64,000 nucleotides of DNA. Source: Desulfobacterium sp. Lineage in GTDB: Bacteria > Desulfobacterota > Desulfobacteria > Desulfobacterales > Desulfobacteraceae. The stretch is taken from contig JAQYWC010000003.1 in NCBI GenBank assembly GCA_030145245.1, forward strand, positions 1 to 64,000. Direction: 5' to 3'. Under the pieces are notes generated by a model. That model ran no database searches and was not told where the DNA came from. It saw nothing but the letters and a program-made list of their open reading frames with translations. A program made the translations under genes and the position numbers. Shown here piece after piece: positions 35,244 through 43,819 of the stretch (the stretch's first letter is position 1; each line of letters starts with the position of its first letter).

Positions 35244-37061
35244 ATGTCAGAAAAATATAAACGATTTGCCTATGATCAGGTTGCAAGGGAGCTTGCAGAC
35301 GTTGCCATGGGCCGCCGGCCGGCTGATCTTGTTATCAGGAACGGGCGCCTTGTCAATGTCATAACCGCCCAGATCCAGGCAAACACCGATGTTGCCGTAT
35401 ACAAGGGATTTATCGCCCTGGTGGGGGACGCCTCCCACATCATGACCGATGAAAACACCGAGATCATCGATGCCGAAAACCGGTATCTCGCACCCGGGCT
35501 CATCGATTCCCACATGCATGTTGAAAGCTCCATGGTGGACCTTCGCTCCTTTGCCGCAGGCGTCCTGGCCCATGGAACCACCACCATCTGCCCTGACAAC
35601 CATGAGATGACCAATGTGTTGGGCCTGAGGGCTGTGGAACTCTTTAAGCAGAGTTCCGAGGGCATCCCCATCAAGGTGCTCACGGCCATGCCGGTGTGTG
35701 TTCCCTCCCTTCCGGGGATGGAGGATGCCGGCGCCGTGATCGGACCACAGGAGGTGAAGACCGGGTATGAGAACGGATGGGCCCAGCTCCAGGGTGAGCA
35801 GATGAATTTCCCCGGGGTCATATTTGGAGATCCCACGGTCCATGATATCACAGGGGAGGGGATTCGTGCAGATCGTGTCCTCACAGGCCACTATGCCGGT
35901 GAAGACCTGAACGCCGGATTGAACGCCTTTATCGCCTCAGGCATGACCTCCTGCCATGAGAGCACCACCTCAGCCGGTGCCTTGAGGCGGGCCCAGCTCG
36001 GCATGTATGTTCAGCAGCGGTACGGCTCTGCATGGCTCGATCTTCCCAACCTGATCACTGCCGTCACCGATAACCCCGGAATCGACACACGGTTTTTCAC
36101 CCTGGTGACCGATGACGTGACCTCCGCCACCATCCGGGATGAAGGCCACCTGATCCGGGTATTGCGAAAGGCTGTATCCCTGGGCGTCAATCCCGTTCAG
36201 GCCATCCAGATGGTCACCATCAACCCGGCCCAGCTGTTGGAAAAATCCCGGTGGATCGGTTCCCTCACCCCTGGAAGGGCTGCGGACATTCTTCTCATGG
36301 ACGACCTTCAGTCCTTTAACATCCACAGGGTCATCAGCGACGGAGTCACCGTCGCAAAGGAGGGAACCCTCTCCTTTGACATGGCGAAATATGACTACCC
36401 TGAATGGGCGCTGAACACGGTGCATCTTTCCCCCCTCAACCCGGGGGACTTTTCCATCCCGGTTGCCGGCACCGCGCCCCAAACGGTGAGGGTGATGCGC
36501 ATCGTTCCGGGAATGGTTTTCACCAAGGCGGAAACAGCCGCCATGGTTCCCCAGGCAGGTGAACTCAAAGCAGATCCGGAGAAAGACCTTGCCAAGATCG
36601 GCATGTTCTATCGCCACGCAGACGAGATCACCCATCCCAAATCATTGGGGTTTGTCTCGGGTACGGGCATGAAACCGGGGGCAGCCTACGCCTCAACCGT
36701 GTCCCACGACTGCCACAATCTACTTGTGATCGGTACGGATGATGCGGCCATGGCCCTTGCAGCCAATACTGTTATTGAATCAAAGGGCGGAACCGCCGTT
36801 GTTGTGGACTACAAGGTGGCAGGGCACATGCCCCTTCCCCTGGCAGGGCTCATGAGCCTTGAATCCATTGACACAGCGGCAGATCAGGTGGATTCCGTTG
36901 AAGAGGCCATGGAACAGGCCGGATGCGTCCACCAATCCATGGAGATGACCCTGAGCCTTCTGGGTCTGGTGGTTCTGGGAGAACTCCACATCTCAAACCG
37001 GGGACTTGTGGAACTCAAGGATGGCCAGCCTCCCCGTTTTGTTGATCTCATCATCAGCTGA
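35244..37061 (+). CDS. ade: Adenine deaminase
   Basis: A 605-residue amidohydrolase converting adenine to hypoxanthine and ammonia, in purine salvage. The start ADLVIRNGRLVNV, the metal-binding APGLIDSHMHVESSM, and the FAAGVLAHGTTTICPDNHE motif are typical. The C-terminal section with VSHDCHNLLVIGTDD and GGTAVVVDYKVAGHMPLPLAGLMS is specific for adenine deaminases rather than other amidohydrolases. The usual length is 550-600 residues. It is preceded by TGGAG and stands alone with its own spacer; an inverted repeat at 37111-37142 follows it. Confidence 0.95.
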   Translation: MSEKYKRFAYDQVARELADVAMGRRPADLVIRNGRLVNVITAQIQANTDVAVYKGFIALVGDASHIMTDENTEIIDAENRYLAPGLIDSHMHVESSMVDLRSFAAGVLAHGTTTICPDNHEMTNVLGLRAVELFKQSSEGIPIKVLTAMPVCVPSLPGMEDAGAVIGPQEVKTGYENGWAQLQGEQMNFPGVIFGDPTVHDITGEGIRADRVLTGHYAGEDLNAGLNAFIASGMTSCHESTTSAGALRRAQLGMYVQQRYGSAWLDLPNLITAVTDNPGIDTRFFTLVTDDVTSATIRDEGHLIRVLRKAVSLGVNPVQAIQMVTINPAQLLEKSRWIGSLTPGRAADILLMDDLQSFNIHRVISDGVTVAKEGTLSFDMAKYDYPEWALNTVHLSPLNPGDFSIPVAGTAPQTVRVMRIVPGMVFTKAETAAMVPQAGELKADPEKDLAKIGMFYRHADEITHPKSLGFVSGTGMKPGAAYASTVSHDCHNLLVIGTDDAAMALAANTVIESKGGTAVVVDYKVAGHMPLPLAGLMSLESIDTAADQVDSVEEAMEQAGCVHQSMEMTLSLLGLVVLGELHISNRGLVELKDGQPPRFVDLIIS

Positions 37062-37110
37062 TTTATCTCACACGGGCCGATTCCCGATGATCTGATCGGA
37101 TATATACAGT

Positions 37111-37142
37111 GGCAGGCATTGGGCGTAAGTCAAATGCCTGCC
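37111..37142 (+). terminator. Hairpin after ade
   Basis: GGCAGGCATT (37111-37120) and AATGCCTGCC (37133-37142) form a perfect 10-bp stem with a 12-base loop, 50 bases after the ade stop codon. No strong T-run follows, so it may be a partial terminator or stabiliser of the mRNA 3' end. Confidence 0.5.
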
Positions 37143-37517
37143 TTGATCAGTAATTTAGGAGGTAATATGAATCTAAGAAATTAATTCCTCACAAATTTTC
37201 CGAACTGTTCCCGGGATTGGAACGACTGACATGGCTTATTATGCATACGGTTTCAAGGTGGATAAACGTATTCCAAAGGTCATATTTATAATAGGCGATA
37301 AAAGGATTGAAATACCTAACAGCGAATAATGACCGCCATATAAAATATAAGGGGAATTTTATGGAAATTAGTATGGATTTGTGTTTTACTGGAGTTCATT
37401 TTGGTAACGTGTTTCCCTTTATTCCAAAAACAGCTCATTGTTTTTCATAAAAAATCGTAACGAATTTGTTTTGATGTTTGTTTGCGCTCAATGACAAATA
37501 TAAAAAGGAGAGATGTT
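37143..37517. other. Spacer with two possible very small ORFs
   Basis: An AT-rich stretch. A strong AGGAGG before ATG 37167 leads only to MNLRN and a stop. Two further short frames are open: 37231-37329 (32 codons) and 37361-37450 (29 codons, with AGGGGA upstream). None resembles a family known to me. They may be remnants or small peptides. Confidence 0.3.
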
Positions 37518-37724
37518 ATGAAATCCGCTAGTGTATTGCTCGTGGCAGGCGTTATTCTGTTTGCAAGTTTTAATCTGACAGGCTGTGGAGGAGGGGGGGC
37601 TGAAATCAAAGCAAGCAGTACAACCCTTGGCCAGGAACTGATCGATCTTCAAGAGGCCTATAATAATGATGTTATTACAAAAGAGGAGTTTGAAAAGAGT
37701 AAAAAGAAACTGCTGAAAAAATAA
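37518..37724 (+). CDS. Small SHOCT-domain lipoprotein
   Basis: A 68-residue protein. ATG 37518 was chosen because AAGGAG precedes it and a lipoprotein signal peptide starts at once; the in-frame ATG at 37482 lacks a site. The signal peptide ends in a lipobox LTGC with Cys23, followed by a run of glycines. The C-terminus (LGQELIDLQEAYNNDVITKE, continuing to a lysine-rich end) matches the short C-terminal (SHOCT) domain, found on many unrelated proteins and thought to mediate oligomer contacts. Its role is unknown. A VgrG-like remnant follows directly. Confidence 0.75.
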   Translation: MKSASVLLVAGVILFASFNLTGCGGGGAEIKASSTTLGQELIDLQEAYNNDVITKEEFEKSKKKLLKK

Positions 37725-37740
37725 TTTATAATCTTTACTC

Positions 37741-38073
37741 TCCGGGCAGGAAGGCCTGTCGCAAAATTTTCACTTTCCTCTGGATCTGTTTTTCGAATAT
37801 TCTTCGGTTCCTTTTGACGATATCATCGGAAAGAACGTCACAATCTCTATTTACCTTGCCGATGGTAACAAACGATTTTTTAACGGTCTGATATCTTCTT
37901 TCGAACAAGTACACGGTAATAATTACCGTGCCTCCTATTATTCCGCCACCATGATTATTCGTTTGACATCTCCATGTGGGTTTTTAACCCACTCTAAGAA
38001 AGTGTCCACAAATACCCTACCAACTCAATGTCAGGAGTGGAACAGACTTGAGGCAGTTTGGCAAAGTTATTAA
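37741..38073 (+). pseudogene. VgrG/phage tail spike N-terminal remnant
   Basis: An open frame without a start codon, ending at TAA 38071. It reads SGQEGLSQNFHFPLDLF, IGKNVTISIYLADGNKRFFN and GLISSFEQVHGNNYRASYYS. This follows the N-terminal beta-barrel of type VI secretion VgrG or phage gpD proteins (an ALGxPVTV segment, RYFHGIV, FEQ and YRA). The frame then diverges and ends after about 105 residues, whereas VgrG proteins have 600 or more. The first strands and all of the gp5-like spike part are missing. It is probably a scar of a former VgrG or prophage gene. The match was recognised by eye. Confidence 0.5.
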
Positions 38074-38179
38074 TGGGTTGGGATTTAACAAAGGAGGCAG
38101 CCGAAAGTTATTTTGGGTGGGGGAGGGGATTTTGCTGAGGCAGGAACGGGCATGGCCCGGTCCTGCCTTGGAGAATTAT

Positions 38180-39496
38180 CTAGAAGTGGTAGCTCAGGGT
38201 CATGCCGCAGGTCCACACTTCGCCTTCTGCATTAAAACTTGCCAGGGCGGGATTGGTGGGGTCCATGGGATTGTCGTAGCTGTGGTTGAGGCTGTCGCTG
38301 TCTCCGTTGATATAGCGTTTCCCATCGGTCTTGGAGTAGGAAAACACCGAGTCGATGGTGTAGTTGCCAAATTCAAATCCGGCACCAAGGGACCATGTCT
38401 GCTTGTCAGCATCGGGCCAGGTGAAATCCATGGAGGAATCGGGTACGGGTGTGGGATCATAGAAATAGCCGAGTCTCAGGGCGAGACATTCCAGTGCCTG
38501 CCATTCGGCACCAAACCTGAACTGGGTGGTGTCGTCCCAGTTTCTGGGGACTGTGTCGTTCCAGTTCTTTGGCAGATGAACTGCCTGGTAGATGCCCTCT
38601 TTAAACGTCAGCTGCTGGGCCTGGCTGCGGTTGATGCTCCAGTTGGTCCATACCACATCGACTTCAAGGGAGAGGGTCTTGTTCTTGCCTGCAACATAGC
38701 AGATACCGGCCTGGACCTGTTCGGGATGGTCGTACTCAAGCTCCACCTTGGCGACTTTGCCCATGCCTTCGACCTTCAGGTCTCCTTCAAAGTCGGTTTC
38801 CGTTCTGCCCCGGTAGGTGAGGCCAAGGGTCAGCCTGTCCATGGGGGCGACCATGATGCCGAAGTTGAAGGAATAGTTGAAGTCATCCTCCAGGGCGGCC
38901 TCGTTTCTCAGGCCGCCGAAGCTTGCACCAAAACAGTCGTTGCCTGTTTTTGAGCGGCCAAGGGAGACGCCGGCACCGATGGAGATCATATCAGAAAACT
39001 TGTAGGCCAGGGACGGGGTGACCACCTCCCTGACATAATAGGAGTTAAACGAGTTGTATCCGCCGGGAGTGGTGGACAGATCATCCTCCCATTCGACTGC
39101 CATACCATAGGGGGCATAGGCTGCAATACCAAACGTGAATCGTTCGCTCACGGGCATGGCAAAACCCAGGTGGGGGCTGATAAGGGCCTTGGTCTTGTTG
39201 TCGAAATCCCTGGGTGCCTGGAGCCTTGGGTCCTGGGAGGAGATGCCGCCTTCGACTTTGAAATCCCTGACCGTCATGTCAGGAGAGACCACCAGGGTGC
39301 CTGCACTGATCATGGGTTTTTCGATCCGGGCAAGACCGGCCGGGTTATAGTAAACCGCAAACGGATCATCAGCCTTGGCTGAGAAGGCGCCACCCAGGGC
39401 GGTTGCCTTTGATCCTGTCCCATAATTGTCTACCATTCCCCCAAAGGCTGTGTGGGAGGTCATCACTAAAAAAAATACCAACAGTCGTTTCATCAT
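38180..39496 (-). CDS. FadL/OmpP1/TodX-family outer membrane transporter
   Basis: A 438-residue outer membrane protein. The signal peptide MMKRLLVFFLVMTSHTAFG is followed by the family start GTGSKATALGGAFSAKADDP, then FAVYYNPAGLAR. Two or three ATG codons follow each other; the one at 39496 has the best spacing to AGGA. The remaining alternating beta strands end in an aromatic residue (SYHF), as usual for outer membrane barrels. FadL-type porins let long-chain fatty acids or hydrocarbons cross the outer membrane. This fits the acyl-CoA cluster earlier in the window. The NPA motif and hydrophobic plug region are present. Confidence 0.9.
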   Translation of the reverse strand: MMKRLLVFFLVMTSHTAFGGMVDNYGTGSKATALGGAFSAKADDPFAVYYNPAGLARIEKPMISAGTLVVSPDMTVRDFKVEGGISSQDPRLQAPRDFDNKTKALISPHLGFAMPVSERFTFGIAAYAPYGMAVEWEDDLSTTPGGYNSFNSYYVREVVTPSLAYKFSDMISIGAGVSLGRSKTGNDCFGASFGGLRNEAALEDDFNYSFNFGIMVAPMDRLTLGLTYRGRTETDFEGDLKVEGMGKVAKVELEYDHPEQVQAGICYVAGKNKTLSLEVDVVWTNWSINRSQAQQLTFKEGIYQAVHLPKNWNDTVPRNWDDTTQFRFGAEWQALECLALRLGYFYDPTPVPDSSMDFTWPDADKQTWSLGAGFEFGNYTIDSVFSYSKTDGKRYINGDSDSLNHSYDNPMDPTNPALASFNAEGEVWTCGMTLSYHF

Positions 39497-39666
39497 CATC
39501 CGTTCCTGCAAAAGTTTGAATAGTCGTCATTTTTTTCTACCTGTACGTGTTCTAGTCGGTACAGGTAGAGAAAGCAGAGAATGTCATAAATGGGGAAAAA
39601 GACAATACAGGAAGAGTATAGGGGGAATATGGGGAAAAACCCTATATTCTGTCTTGGCGCTCTGGA

Positions 39667-40974
39667 TCAGGAGAGGGAAAGCAGATGAGTCCTCAGGTTG
39701 ACTTTTTGATTCTTGATGCCGGTTTTTGTCCGGAGGTTGTCCCGGTGGAAATCGATGGTGCCCTTGGATAGGTTGAGGATTTCTGCAATCTCCTTTGTGG
39801 TCTTTCCCTGTCTCACAAGACCTGCCACCCGCATCTCCATGGGGGTCAGGTTGTGAAGCTTGGAGGCAAGATTCCTTGCAAAGGGAGATACGATCTCGTT
39901 GAGGGTCGTTCTGGCCGCCCCCAGATAGGCGGACTGTTTCTCGGTAAGGGGCTGGGAAACGATTTTATCCAGATAGGGAAGCACCAGTTCCTTGACGTTG
40001 GAGACCACGTTATCGGAAAGTTCCTTGCGGTCGTGTTCCCGCTGTTTCAGGAGCACCCTCAGGGCCGTGTTGGACTCTTCAAGGTGAAGGGCATTTTGCT
40101 GGAGCTCTGCCTGGCGTTTTCGAAGGGCGTTCTCCATCTGAATCCGGTAGGAGATGTCATGGTAGGTGCCGGCCATGTGCAAGGCGTTTCCCGATTCGTC
40201 CGTTTCAACGATCCTGCCACGGCTGGTGACCCAGATCCAGTTGTCGTCACAGGCCCTGAGCCGGTGCTCCACCTGAAAGGTGTTTGATTCTCCTTTCAAA
40301 TGGGTGATGAATCCCTGCTTTACGAGTTTCCGGTCTTCCGGGTGAATCCACTCTTCCCAGGTATCGAAGTTGATGGTCTGGGTGGCGGAAAGACCCATTT
40401 TTTCTCCCCACTCCTTTTCCATGGACAAGGTGCCGGTTTTTATGTTCCAGTGCCAGACGCCCAGGTCCGCGCCGTTCAGGGCAAGCTTGAGGTCGTCTTC
40501 CTGTTTCTTCAGTTCGTTTTCACGTTTTTTACGCTGGGTGATGTCAACGGCAATGCCGTGGATCTCAACGGGGATGTCGGCTTCAAAGACGATCCTTGCC
40601 TTTGTTTCGATCCAGATGTGGGTTCCGTCTTTTCGCTGGACTGAAAAATCAATGGACTCGGTGAATTCGTTCATCTTGTTCCTGTCCATGAGAATGTCCT
40701 TGGCAAAGGTCATCTGCTCCTTTGGGATGAGATCGAAAAAGTTGAGGGAGTTGAGCTCCTCCCTTGAGAATCCGAGCATCCTCAGTGCGGAACGGTTTGC
40801 ATCGATGAAATTTCCTGAATAATCAAGGATGTAAACGGCGTCCAGGATTCTGTTGAAAAGGCCTGAATAGCGCTGGGAATCGGGCGTTGTCAGGTCTGTC
40901 TGCCTGGGGTGGGTCTTGAGTTCCGCTTCAAGGGCGTGGATTTTTTCTTTAAGCTCACTGATTGTGTCGGTCAT
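39667..40974 (-). CDS. PAS-PAS-LuxR transcriptional regulator
   Basis: A 435-residue protein. ATG 40974 was chosen because GAGG lies upstream and the TTG at 41013 has no visible site. A coiled-coil start is followed by two PAS domains (about residues 35-150 and 165-290, each with a PAC-type ending such as VEIHGIAVDITQRKK). A helical linker follows (about 290-370), and a LuxR-type helix-turn-helix ends the protein (TPMEMRVAGLVRQGKTTKEI and GTIDFHRDNLR). No kinase or receiver domain is present. PAS sensing is therefore directly linked to DNA binding. It lies next to the fadL-type gene, 170 bases away on the same strand, and may regulate it. Confidence 0.85.
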   Translation of the reverse strand: MTDTISELKEKIHALEAELKTHPRQTDLTTPDSQRYSGLFNRILDAVYILDYSGNFIDANRSALRMLGFSREELNSLNFFDLIPKEQMTFAKDILMDRNKMNEFTESIDFSVQRKDGTHIWIETKARIVFEADIPVEIHGIAVDITQRKKRENELKKQEDDLKLALNGADLGVWHWNIKTGTLSMEKEWGEKMGLSATQTINFDTWEEWIHPEDRKLVKQGFITHLKGESNTFQVEHRLRACDDNWIWVTSRGRIVETDESGNALHMAGTYHDISYRIQMENALRKRQAELQQNALHLEESNTALRVLLKQREHDRKELSDNVVSNVKELVLPYLDKIVSQPLTEKQSAYLGAARTTLNEIVSPFARNLASKLHNLTPMEMRVAGLVRQGKTTKEIAEILNLSKGTIDFHRDNLRTKTGIKNQKVNLRTHLLSLS

Positions 40975-41162
40975 GTAAAGGGGGTTACCTCGTTCTGTTG
41001 TTTTAAGCCGCAAAAATGGGACTATAAAGGTATAGCTGCAAAAGTCAACGTTTGAATCAACATTAAAGCGGGTTTTTCCATGACTCTTCTCCTTGCATAA
41101 ACCTTGAAAGTGTAATATCTAAAATGACGTTTACCCCCATTTACAAGGAGATAAGGACAGAT

Positions 41163-42584
41163 ATGATAACACCCGTAATACTTGCAGGCGGTTCCGGAAC
41201 AAGGCTCTGGCCACTATCCCGGCAGCTTTACCCGAAACAGATGCTGTGTCTTACCGATAAACACACCATGCTTCAGAATACGGTGCTGAGACTGGAACAG
41301 CATGATGCCGTCTCAGACCCCCTTATCGTCTGCAACGAAGAGCACCGGTTCATGGCCGCCGAACAGCTCAGGCAGATAGATGTAAAACCATGCTCCATCC
41401 TGCTTGAACCTGTTGGCCGGAATACGGCGCCGGCCATCTGTGTCGCTGCTCTCAAGGCCCTTGCCCATGACCGGGATCCGGTGCTCCTTGTGCTGCCGGC
41501 CGACCATGTCATCGAAAATATTTCAAACTTTCACCAGGCCATCACCCATGGAAAGATCCATGCCGACAACGGCGGTCTTGTAACCTTCGGCATTGTTCCT
41601 GACTCCCCGGAAACAGGCTATGGTTACATTAAGAAAGGCCCCCAGGTGGAAGGCTCCTCCCATGCCTGGTCCCTCCAGGCCTTTGTTGAGAAGCCGGATC
41701 TTGAAACAGCACAGGAGTACCTGGCTTCAGGAGATTACTGCTGGAACAGCGGGATGTTCATGTTCAAGGCGTCAGCCATCATCAAGGAGTTGGAGCTTTT
41801 TGTTCCGGATATCGTTCAAAGCTGCAGGACCTCCATTGAAAAGGGTGTGGAAGACCTTGATTTTTTCAGGCTTGACAAGGAGAGTTTTGCCTGGTCACCC
41901 TCGGATTCAATCGATTATGCCGTGATGGAGCATACGGAAAAAGGGGTGATGATTCCCTTTGAGGCCGGTTGGAACGATCTTGGTTCCTGGAATGCCCTGT
42001 GGAAGACCGGGGACAAGGATGAGAACAATAACGTGGTCAAGGGAGATGTGCTGCTCTCTGATGTGAAAAACTCCTACCTCTATTCCGAGAGCCGGCTGGT
42101 TGCGGCTGTGGGCCTTGAAGATCATGTGGTGGTTGAGACAAAGGATGCCGTGCTGGTGGCTTCCAGGAGCAAGGTCAAGGATGTTAAAACCCTTGTCCAG
42201 GCCCTGAAGAAGGAAGGCCGGTCCGAGGCTATAAATCACAGAACGGTCTATCGTCCCTGGGGATGCTACGAGACCGTGGACTGTTCCGAACGGTTCCAGG
42301 TCAAGCGGATCACGGTAAAGCCCGGAGCCAAGTTGTCCTTGCAGAAACACTATCACCGGGCAGAGCACTGGACCGTTGTTTCCGGTACGGCCATCATTAC
42401 AAAGGATGAAGAGGAGATTCTGCTGAAAGAGGATGAGTCCATCTATATTCCCCTGGGCGTGATGCACAGGATGGAAAATCCCGGACGGGTTCCCCTGGAA
42501 CTCATCGAGGTCCAGTCCGGCACCTATCTTGGGGAGGATGATATTGTCCGGTTTGAGGATGTCTATGGAAGGCTAAAACAGTGA
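41163..42584 (+). CDS. manC: Mannose-1-phosphate guanylyltransferase / mannose-6-phosphate isomerase
   Basis: A 473-residue bifunctional enzyme of the ManC/AlgA type, making GDP-mannose for polysaccharides. ATG 41163 has AAGGAG and AGGACAG upstream. The nucleotidyltransferase motif GGSGTRLWPLSRQLYPKQ is at residues 8-25. FVEKPDLETAQ and NSGMFMFKA follow. The C-terminal cupin isomerase domain starts near NHRTVYRPWGCYE and has the metal-binding pattern KLSLQKHYHRAEHWTVVSG. It stands alone here, without other capsule or O-antigen genes, so it probably serves as a general GDP-mannose source. Confidence 0.94.
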   Translation: MITPVILAGGSGTRLWPLSRQLYPKQMLCLTDKHTMLQNTVLRLEQHDAVSDPLIVCNEEHRFMAAEQLRQIDVKPCSILLEPVGRNTAPAICVAALKALAHDRDPVLLVLPADHVIENISNFHQAITHGKIHADNGGLVTFGIVPDSPETGYGYIKKGPQVEGSSHAWSLQAFVEKPDLETAQEYLASGDYCWNSGMFMFKASAIIKELELFVPDIVQSCRTSIEKGVEDLDFFRLDKESFAWSPSDSIDYAVMEHTEKGVMIPFEAGWNDLGSWNALWKTGDKDENNNVVKGDVLLSDVKNSYLYSESRLVAAVGLEDHVVVETKDAVLVASRSKVKDVKTLVQALKKEGRSEAINHRTVYRPWGCYETVDCSERFQVKRITVKPGAKLSLQKHYHRAEHWTVVSGTAIITKDEEEILLKEDESIYIPLGVMHRMENPGRVPLELIEVQSGTYLGEDDIVRFEDVYGRLKQ

Positions 42585-42637
42585 TTTTAGCTTCGACTCA
42601 GGAAACTTTTTTGGTTCTGGTTTGTCCGGGTTAGGCT

Positions 42638-43129
42638 TTAACGATCAGAGTAATCGCCCCGTTCCATTTTGAACTGTTCAAGGGTGGCCGTTGAAAGCAT
42701 ATGATCAATGATGGCCGTAAGACGGTTGTCCGTTGAAGGAGCGGTCTGAACCTGTTCTGCCAGCCGCTGGGCCTGTTGGGTCAGGTCCGTGAGAACGGGA
42801 GCGATATCCCTGAGGCTCTTTGATGCATCACCGAGAAGTTCGGTGTAGCGTTCGAACAGGTCCAGGGCTGTGTCGATCCCGGTTGGAATGTCAATGTCAG
42901 TGTCGTCCACAAGGGAGGCCGGCGCTGGGGTGAAGATCTCCCCAAGGGGGGACAGTTCGACCTTATTTGCGTCTGTGAGCGCCTCGCCGGGATCGTTGTT
43001 GGTGAGGGTATTGGAGAGAATGGTGTCAAAACCGACGGCGGGTTTGGCTTTCCTCCCACCTTCCTTGGCTTCTGGTGTTCTGTTGGAGATCCTGTGTAAA
43101 TCCCCGGTGTTAAACTTGGTCTCTTTCAT
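42638..43129 (-). CDS. Hypothetical protein
   Basis: A 163-residue hydrophilic, acidic protein with no signal peptide or membrane segment. ATG 43129 is preceded by GGGAC and is preferred to the in-frame ATG at 43180. The first half looks unstructured. The second half (about residues 80-155) is helical with heptad-like leucines (LDLFERYTELLGDASKSLRD). I do not recognise a family. It is convergent with manC and divergent from the YqgE gene. Confidence 0.55.
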   Translation of the reverse strand: MKETKFNTGDLHRISNRTPEAKEGGRKAKPAVGFDTILSNTLTNNDPGEALTDANKVELSPLGEIFTPAPASLVDDTDIDIPTGIDTALDLFERYTELLGDASKSLRDIAPVLTDLTQQAQRLAEQVQTAPSTDNRLTAIIDHMLSTATLEQFKMERGDYSDR

Positions 43130-43251
43130 GGTTGATCCCGTCCCTGTAACTTCAGGGGGCATAAATAAGATAAAAAACATTGATAATTACTTTGCTATTT
43201 AATAATCTGATACAAAGGGGTTCATGTCAAGATTAAATACGGAGCAAACAG

Positions 43252-43809
43252 ATGTCTGATAAAACTACAGGATATTTAAAAGGTCATTTTCTTATGGCCA
43301 TGCCTGGACTTCCCGATCCGAATTTTGCTCAGACTGTAACCTGCATGTGTGAGCATAACGAAACCGGGGCTCTGGGATTCATCATCAACCGGATACACCC
43401 GCTTTTGACGGGCCGGGAACTGTTTGAGGATCTTAAAATTGACTTCGACGACTCTATTGACTCGATTCAGATCCATCTGGGGGGGCCGGTTCAACCGAGC
43501 GGGGTTTTTGTTCTCCATGGCCCTCCGTTTCACTGGCACGGGTGCATGAATGTAACGCCCTGGCTGGGATTGAGCAACACCCGGGACATCCTCGAAGCTG
43601 TGGCAATGAGCAAGGGGCCGGAAAATTTCATAATTCTGCTCGGATGCGCAGGCTGGGGCCCTATGCAGCTTGACAGCGAAATCAAGGACAACGCCTGGTT
43701 GTCCCTTGCCATCTCCGAGGAGATTCTTTTTAAAACCGACATTAGTATGAGATGGGAACAGACCATGATGCAAATCGGAACTCTTTCTGACTCTGCTGGA
43801 CAGGCTTGA
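43252..43809 (+). CDS. YqgE/AlgH family protein (UPF0301)
   Basis: A 185-residue protein of the YqgE/AlgH family, whose biochemical role is not settled; AlgH was first linked to alginate regulation in Pseudomonas. Family features are FLMAMPGLPDPNF, ALGFIINR, HLGGPVQPSGVFVLH and the C-terminal GCAGWGPMQLDSEI. It lies ten bases before the dynamin-like GTPase gene and is probably co-transcribed with it. Confidence 0.9.
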   Translation: MSDKTTGYLKGHFLMAMPGLPDPNFAQTVTCMCEHNETGALGFIINRIHPLLTGRELFEDLKIDFDDSIDSIQIHLGGPVQPSGVFVLHGPPFHWHGCMNVTPWLGLSNTRDILEAVAMSKGPENFIILLGCAGWGPMQLDSEIKDNAWLSLAISEEILFKTDISMRWEQTMMQIGTLSDSAGQA

Positions 43810-43819
43810 TAATTAGTTT

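Noticed and set aside
38048-38953. A 301-codon open frame on the plus strand
   Set aside because: It lies opposite the FadL-type gene (38180-39496, minus), which has a signal peptide and family motifs. The plus-strand product is Gly/Val-rich with no recognisable domain, typical of an antisense shadow.
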